Of a stretch of DNA of 64,000 bases, positions 59,142 through 64,000 are shown one piece after another. The notes beneath the pieces are model-generated. The model did not search any database. It saw nothing but the letters and a program-made list of their open reading frames with translations, and was not told the origin of the DNA. The DNA is from Rhodopirellula baltica. Lineage in GTDB: Bacteria; Planctomycetota; Planctomycetia; Pirellulales; Pirellulaceae. Position 1 is the first letter of the stretch; every line of letters starts with the position of its first letter. The stretch spans positions 62,001-126,000 of the forward strand of contig PPHI01000073.1 in assembly GCA_002901265.1 (NCBI GenBank), written 5' to 3'. The translations under genes and the position numbers were made by a program.

Positions 59142-59303
59142 TCCCCAAAAGACGTGTTCTATTCACTTTCATCATAGGGGTGTTTGACGGGCATCGGGTT
59201 ATTGAACGGGCGTTTGTGGTGATGTTTTCGACAAGCAAAATGAATTCTAGAATTGGCTGATTGACGCCATCACTGGAAGAACGCTTGCCTTGTAATAGAC
59301 CTG

Positions 59304-60272
59304 ATGCGGCGGCGATCCTCATTCGCAGAAATTGTCACTGTCGGCATGGTCGAACTCTGCCAGACGTCTTACCCGATTGTCCCTTCGACTGAAGCGATCC
59401 GAATGCTCGAACTGTTCCCTTTGCAGCATCAAGAATTTCGCCACCAATTCGGTATCGCCGCGTTGCCTGCTGGCCACCCCATCTTTAAGCCAGGTGCCGA
59501 TTACCAGCGCGAACGAGACTTGCGACGTCGAACGCTCGATGGTGACTTTGTCGATCAATACATTGCCATACCTGAGTTGCCAGAGCGAGCACTCGAATCA
59601 CTGATCACTTGGTGCGTCTCTCAAAGTGAGCATCTCCGCAGCATCGATAGCACGCTGGTCAATACAGAACTCGAAACACCGTCAAAATGCAGTGCGGCTG
59701 CCACGCCGGTTCAGCGGTTTGACTGGTTGGTCCGCAACCTCGTCGAAGACGTCGTGATCCTGACAAAGCAACCGCCTCATCAAGTCATCGGCGGATGCGT
59801 CTGCTTTCCCAGCGGTTGGTCCATCCGTGAAAAGCTCGGCCAACCTCTGCTAGACGTTCACGACGAGGTCCCTGGATTTACAGAAGAGCTTTGGAATCCA
59901 ACGGAGCGTTTGTTTAATCGGATGAAACCCGACAAAACGGTGTGGCGCACCAATTGGGGAGTCCGTCCCTCAGGGGCGCTCGACCAGTCGACTCGCTTTC
60001 TCGATGACATACGACAGCACGCAGCCGAAATCACTTCTGATAACGCGCTTCGCCAATGTTACTTTCGCGTCGAATTCCAAACGCTGACATACTTGGAAAA
60101 CATTGGCGTGGTATTCACGATTCGGACGACTCAATGCCAGCTTGAAGCACTCGCTCATCAACAACGCCAACTGCTGCTCGGAAATTTGGAAAGCTGCCCC
60201 GAGTCGACCTTGCGATACAAAGGCATCTGGCCAATGCGAATCCCACTCAGACAGGCGCTCACCAAGGGATAA
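59304..60272 (+). CDS. DUF3445-like protein (heme-dependent oxidative N-demethylase family)
   Basis: A 322-residue soluble protein. Features fitting DUF3445: LVRNLVEDVVILTKQPPHQV, GGCVCFPSGWSIREKLGQPL then DVHDEVPGFTEEL, and VWRTNWGVRPSGAL. Members of this family are heme oxygenase-like enzymes that demethylate amines such as dimethylamine, in complexes with other subunits; those are not visible here, so the substrate is unknown. Start: ATG at 59304, with an alternative at 59346 that would fit the family start as well. It is divergent from the cytochrome gene (162 bp) and converges on the exonuclease gene with 5 bp between. Confidence 0.8.
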   Translation: MRRRSSFAEIVTVGMVELCQTSYPIVPSTEAIRMLELFPLQHQEFRHQFGIAALPAGHPIFKPGADYQRERDLRRRTLDGDFVDQYIAIPELPERALESLITWCVSQSEHLRSIDSTLVNTELETPSKCSAAATPVQRFDWLVRNLVEDVVILTKQPPHQVIGGCVCFPSGWSIREKLGQPLLDVHDEVPGFTEELWNPTERLFNRMKPDKTVWRTNWGVRPSGALDQSTRFLDDIRQHAAEITSDNALRQCYFRVEFQTLTYLENIGVVFTIRTTQCQLEALAHQQRQLLLGNLESCPESTLRYKGIWPMRIPLRQALTKG

Positions 60273-60277
60273 CGAAA

Positions 60278-61330
60278 TCAGACGCCCAATCGTTTCAAAA
60301 AATCTGCTTCGCTAAGCACTTCGACTTGGCCTGCCGCTGGCACATCGGGACGGTACTTATCGGGTGCCGCCACCACCACACAGTTCGTTGCCGCGTCGGG
60401 CTTATCCTGTGGTTGGCCACCAGCTCGCCGAGCGAGCTCAATCGCCTGTTCGTTGGTGATCACACGTAGTTGACCGACAAAGGAAATGATTCTTCCACGC
60501 AGCGGTTGAATAAACTCACAGCGGATCGCAACGCGTTGCCAATCCACGTCGCCATCACCCGATGCCAAGGACGACTGGTGCGTGCCGCCAGATTCTCGCA
60601 CCATCGACTGTTCGTCGAACGGATCCATCGGAAACCGCAAAGGGCGAACCGTTCCACGGCGGAGGTTCCTGCTCGCAGCCCCTTTAGGCAGCGACCGTTT
60701 ATTCGACGCCTTCGGTTTTCCCGGCCGACGTCCATCCACGCGTTTCGCGTTCTTGATTCCCCAATCGCCGTACTTGCCACGCGACAGGCGAAGCTTCTGC
60801 TCCAGTTCGTCCATTGATTCGACACCCAACGTCGCACCAGCGGCTAATAACAGCCGAGCGCAAGCACGCGAATCTTCGAGTGCGTCGTGATGTTTGAAGT
60901 CGATCCCCAGCCATGTCGAAAGAGGCTTCAATCCGTAGCGTTGTCGGTCAGGCCATGTGTGACGGGAGATTAGACGCGTGCAAGAAAACGTTTGGCTGGG
61001 GATGTCACACTGATGCTTTTCCAAACAGGCTTTCAACACGCCAATATCAAACATCGCGTTGTGGGCAATTAAACAGTCGTCCGCGATGAACTCTGAAATC
61101 TCGCCCCACAAGCCACCGAAATTTGGTTCGTCACGAACATCGTCGGGATGGATGCCGTGAATGTTGATGTTGATTGCCGAAAAGAAAAACGGTTCGGGGC
61201 GAATCATCCACATCCCTTCGCGAACGATCTTGCCGTCGCGTACCACTACGGCAGCCAACTGACAAGCACTGTCCTGTCGACGGTTCGCCGTTTCGAAATC
61301 GATCGCCGTGAAGTTCGCTTGGAATGCCAT
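60278..61330 (-). CDS. DnaQ-like 3'-5' exonuclease with C-terminal BRCT domain
   Basis: A 350-residue protein. The exonuclease motifs are D11-x-E13 in AIDFETA, D95 in HNAMFD, and H148 to D153 in HDALED, all present, so it is probably an active DEDDh nuclease. After a basic linker (about 190-255) the C-terminal part (GRIISFVGQLRVITNEQAIE; GGQPQDKPDAATNCVVVAAP) matches a BRCT fold like that in NAD-dependent ligase or DnaQ-BRCT proteins. A role in DNA repair or replication proofreading is inferred. It follows the frameshifted DUF4129 gene by 62 bp on the same strand. Start: first ATG. Confidence 0.9.
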   Translation of the reverse strand: MAFQANFTAIDFETANRRQDSACQLAAVVVRDGKIVREGMWMIRPEPFFFSAININIHGIHPDDVRDEPNFGGLWGEISEFIADDCLIAHNAMFDIGVLKACLEKHQCDIPSQTFSCTRLISRHTWPDRQRYGLKPLSTWLGIDFKHHDALEDSRACARLLLAAGATLGVESMDELEQKLRLSRGKYGDWGIKNAKRVDGRRPGKPKASNKRSLPKGAASRNLRRGTVRPLRFPMDPFDEQSMVRESGGTHQSSLASGDGDVDWQRVAIRCEFIQPLRGRIISFVGQLRVITNEQAIELARRAGGQPQDKPDAATNCVVVAAPDKYRPDVPAAGQVEVLSEADFLKRLGV

Positions 61331-61392
61331 GGCGAGAGTTTAAGCTGCCGCTGGGTTCGATACCAGAGATCGCCAGGTTGCGGGTGCGTTCG

Positions 61393-63392
61393 CTACCGCA
61401 AGACAGCGTCACGACGCAGCATGCGTTTCCACAAACTCGCTGCCGCTTGAATATCTTGTCGGCTGGCCGTCCCGCGACCGTAAGCGACTCGGTCGTAGGT
61501 ACTCCCTAGCCGTACCGCCGAGTTTTCAGCGGTCCCCAGCAGCTCACGGGCCTCCGCATCATGGCGTCCCAACTGCCTTAGACGGGCGATAAATTCGGCG
61601 GGGGTTTCATCCTGTCGACGCACGTAACCACGTTCGCGCGTCCACGCTTCGAATGCCTGAAACGTTACCACGACCACCCGCTTGGGATCCGCCCCTGGGA
61701 CGCACGGATTGTCAAAAGACGAAAAAAGACGAGGCGGAGTTACTGGCTTGGTGATTGTCTTTGATTCTGCGGCGACGGTTTCGGGCAGGTCGCGTTGAAA
61801 GAGAGAGCGAAAAAAGTCGAGGATTTGATTCCGGATTCGGTATACAAAGACCGCAACAATGGCGATCAAGCCGGCAATTAGCAGAAATCGCAAGAGGCTC
61901 CCCAAGAAACTTGCGATTCCCGATAACGGATTGCTGCCACCGTTTGGAGAATCTGGTGTGGACTGTGCCGACTTCTCGTCAAACTCAATTTTCTCCTTGC
62001 TTTGTGATCCGTTTTCGGACTGCTCTTCCGATCTCGCATCATCGGAGTTTGATTCAGACGGAGGGGCTTCTGAATTTTCATCCGAACTGTTTTGATCCTG
62101 CTTCGCCGGATCGTTTTGATTGTCCGCTTGATTGCGACCCTGCTCTGAAGGCGTTGATTGTTCAGACCGGCCCTGCTCCCCTGGGTTGCTCTCGGAGGGC
62201 TCCGACGCATTCGATTCCTCAGGCTTACTCGACGATTCCTTTGAAGTCGATTTGGCATCTTTGGACGGCTTTCCAGAATCGTTCTGCTTTTGGTTCGACG
62301 ACGATCCTGAATTGTCTGGTCCTGATTTCGACTGCCCCGAGGAGGTCTGTTTCGAAGCGTCGTTGTCGCCCTTGTCTGCATCGTCACTTTGCGATGCTTG
62401 TTGACCGCCAGACTGGGTTGGGGCGTTTGGGTTATCGCTCGCGCCTTGTTGGTCTTTGCCCTGTTCTTGCTGCAGCGCGTCCGTCTTGGCATCGCTTCAT
62501 CACCGGACCGATCGGCAGCTTCGTCGCCCCAGCCAAATCGACTCGCCAACATCGTGTCGGCGGTCAAGAAACTAGGGAGCGACAGGCGTGCGATCACGGT
62601 CCCTGGCATCGGTATCAAATAGGCCATCAACATCAGCGCGGCGATCAATCCGATCCCGCCGGCAAGCCAACCGACCGTCACATCACTAGGCATTTCGACA
62701 TCGCGTTGCCTGAGATAACGCCGCAGGTTCAGAAAGCTGGTCGTTACCAACAACGAGAGACTGGAAAAGAGATAGACAGCCAGCAAGAGTTGCGCGGTCG
62801 ACCAAGCGCGCGGTTGGTCCTGGAGTACGAATTGCCCAAGACCGAACAACGGTAACGCGGCAAACGCTAATAAAAACACAGTCCTTCCAGGCTGGTGAGA
62901 CTTCTTGCGGCGACGCTGTTGCTCAGACTGCGGTCTGTCGTCGATTGATCGAGTGCCTTCAGCAGAGCCGCCATTTTTTAAGAGCTGCCACTCGTTTAAG
63001 CTGCGATCAATTAAACCTTCGCCGCTGGCATCAACGCTGTAATCAATCAGCGTGCAATCATGAACAATCCGGTCTGCCAGATACGCGATCATGGCAATGA
63101 AACCGATCAAGAATAACGGCGAGCCGAGAAAGCCGAACGACACAAAAAACATCGCCCCGCCAAGGGCTGCACTGTATCCGAGCGCATAGTTGCGGTCCTG
63201 CTCAATCACGATCCGTGCACACGCGACCGCACCCATCGTGTAGAGCAAAATCAGATACGAAACTCGGCCGCCGAACGCTCCGTCAGCGAACAGCATCACA
63301 AAGAAATTTGCCAAGCTGCTGATCATTAAGAAAATCAGAAGTGGCGCGACCCCGACCGCAGCATAGTCGGCTAGATGCGTTCTCCGCGACAA
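61393..63392 (-). pseudogene. frameshifted membrane protein with DUF4129 C-terminus
   Basis: The gene reads in two frames. From 63392 (TTG start) to about 62500: membrane helices (PLLIFLMISSLANFFVMLFA, then AALGGAMFFVSFGFLGSPLF, later helices), to the residues GDEA. Then the frame must shift by -1 (one base missing), for the next frame reads a Ser/Asp/Gln/Glu-rich linker (SDAKTDALQQEQGKDQQGAS onward for about 190 residues), a helix (LLRFLLIAGLIAIVAVFVY) and a DUF4129 domain (FQAFEAWTRERGYVRRQDET; AASLWKRML). The linker frame has no start codon before 61905, so it cannot be a separate gene with a normal start, while the continuing first frame is Arg/Thr-rich nonsense. Cause: mutation, sequencing error or programmed shift. 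Part of a minus-strand run with the GYF_2-like gene. Confidence 0.85.
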
Positions 63393-63422
63393 GTCAGCAC
63401 CCTGCAGGTTTTATTTGATGTA

Positions 63423-63644
63423 TCAGTCCACTTCGTCGGCGTGCGCCTTTCTCCAACGATCCATCGCGGGGCCAACTTTATTCATCGGAACCCATTTATT
63501 TCGCGTTTTAACGCTCTGAACCAACGTTTCCGGTGAGATCTCGCCCTTGTCAATTCTAGCAAGCAAGTCAGCCTCCGAAATCGGACCGACTCGCCGCGCT
63601 TTCCGGAGCCATCCGCTGGCCATGTAAAACCAATCAGCCGACAT
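63423..63644 (-). CDS. small GYF_2/DUF4339-like protein
   Basis: A 73-residue protein: MSADWFYMASGWLRKARRVG, then PISEADLLARIDKGEISPET and WVPMNKVGPAM. The pattern WFY...GPIS...L...I..G.I...T is that of GYF_2 (DUF4339), a small binding domain. The ATG at 63644 has GAGGTG at the right distance; an extension to 63737 is less likely. It lies 30 bp before the frameshifted membrane gene on the same strand, so probably one operon. Confidence 0.8.
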   Translation of the reverse strand: MSADWFYMASGWLRKARRVGPISEADLLARIDKGEISPETLVQSVKTRNKWVPMNKVGPAMDRWRKAHADEVD

Positions 63645-63885
63645 CACAGACACCTCGGATTGGGGTGGACAGTCAAGTCGCGGCACTTTCATCAAAGCGG
63701 CGTAATTCGCTCCGAAGAAAGGGTGCATACGCTTCATTGCGTCGCCTAGAGGTGGTGCTAATCACCCTACGCAAATCTCAGTTTATCTTTCTGACGCGCT
63801 CGGCTGTTCACCAATCAGGCAAGTGACGCTGCAAAAACTGCAGAAAAGTGCAAAACTTGCATGAATGCGAAGCCCCGCGTCCTGT

Positions 63886-64000
63886 ATGGCAGCACATTCG
63901 TCTGCATTACCGTTCCCTGGGGTGGTGTCAATTCGCACAGAGGTTTACCAATCCGACGAATTGAATCGCGAAGACCAGGAATTCTTTGACTGGCTGTCGA
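63886..64000 (+). CDS. start of a gene cut by the window edge
   Basis: An open frame beginning ATG at 63886 (or 63865) continues to the last base: MAAHSSALPFPGVVSIRTEV and on, through NREDQEFFDWLS. Codon use looks normal. No function can be told. About 240 bp without other features separates it from the preceding gene, with a promoter expected there. Confidence 0.45.
   Translation, partial: MAAHSSALPFPGVVSIRTEVYQSDELNREDQEFFDWLS

Noticed and set aside
61755-62855. 366-codon plus-strand open frame across the DUF4129 gene
   Set aside because: It is opposite to a clearly coding minus-strand frame, is Arg/Ser/Pro-rich, has no ribosome-binding site and matches no family.

Overview
The window looks like a chromosomal segment of a planctomycete of the Pirellulaceae (Rhodopirellula-like). 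The evidence is a set of families typical of that group: a DUF1559 pilin-like protein, a PSD1 cytochrome (DUF1549/DUF1553) gene translationally coupled to a DUF1501 gene, PEP-CTERM proteins, a giant secreted protein with a LEPR-type N-terminal signal and a C-terminal dockerin, a TPR protein carrying two RNA-polymerase alpha-CTD modules, several Hanks-type kinases, a ThuA protein and an ASPIC/UnbV-FG-GAP lipoprotein. No phage, integrase, transposase, CRISPR array or plasmid functions are visible. Family calls come from reading motifs, not from database searches.

Layout. 1-3.3 kb is gene-poor: a Cys-rich protein, two diverged tandem copies of a ~425-bp repeat, a small conserved protein and a cluster of REP-like hairpin repeats. 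3.3-17 kb holds a secreted protein, a PEP-CTERM protein and a ~3,960-residue surface protein in which a SdrD-B-like unit plus a propeller-like unit repeats about every 1 kb of DNA. 17.3-24.9 kb has a TM2 gene and a four-gene minus-strand operon: dCache-Ser/Thr kinase, two different membrane-anchored P-loop GTPase-like proteins and an ExbB/TolQ/MotA-type protein without an ExbD partner. A divergent sigma-70 family gene follows (25.1-26.7 kb), with substitutions at promoter-contact positions. 26.8-32.2 kb carries a PEP-CTERM gene, tRNA-Thr(CGT), the TPR/alpha-CTD protein, tgt overlapping a P-II gene that lacks the uridylylated Tyr, and two small genes. 32.7-39.9 kb is a LysR regulator followed by gltB-gltD and a strong terminator, the nitrogen assimilation block. 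40.1-47.3 kb holds a serine hydrolase, a minus-strand cluster (methyltransferase, larE, Ser/Thr kinase, nitrilase) and a ThuA protein. 47.4-54.1 kb is the PSD1/DUF1501 pair, a small lipoprotein and a DUF1559 gene with a textbook terminator. 54.2-59.1 kb is a convergent, 11-bp-overlapping pair: a TPR/FG-GAP/ASPIC lipoprotein and a seven-heme cytochrome with TPRs. 59.3-63.7 kb has a DUF3445-like gene, a DnaQ exonuclease-BRCT fusion, a frameshifted membrane/DUF4129 gene and a GYF_2-like protein. A further gene seems to start at the right edge.

How they may work together: GltBD and P-II belong to nitrogen metabolism; the kinase/GTPase/ExbB operon is the best candidate for an undescribed membrane-sensing or remodelling system, and it diverges from an unusual sigma factor; the secreted, heme and PSD1/DUF1501 genes fit the polymer-degrading, surface-attached life of these bacteria. 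An A-tract/T-tract element ending in CGG recurs 70-110 bp upstream of several starts and may be part of local promoters.
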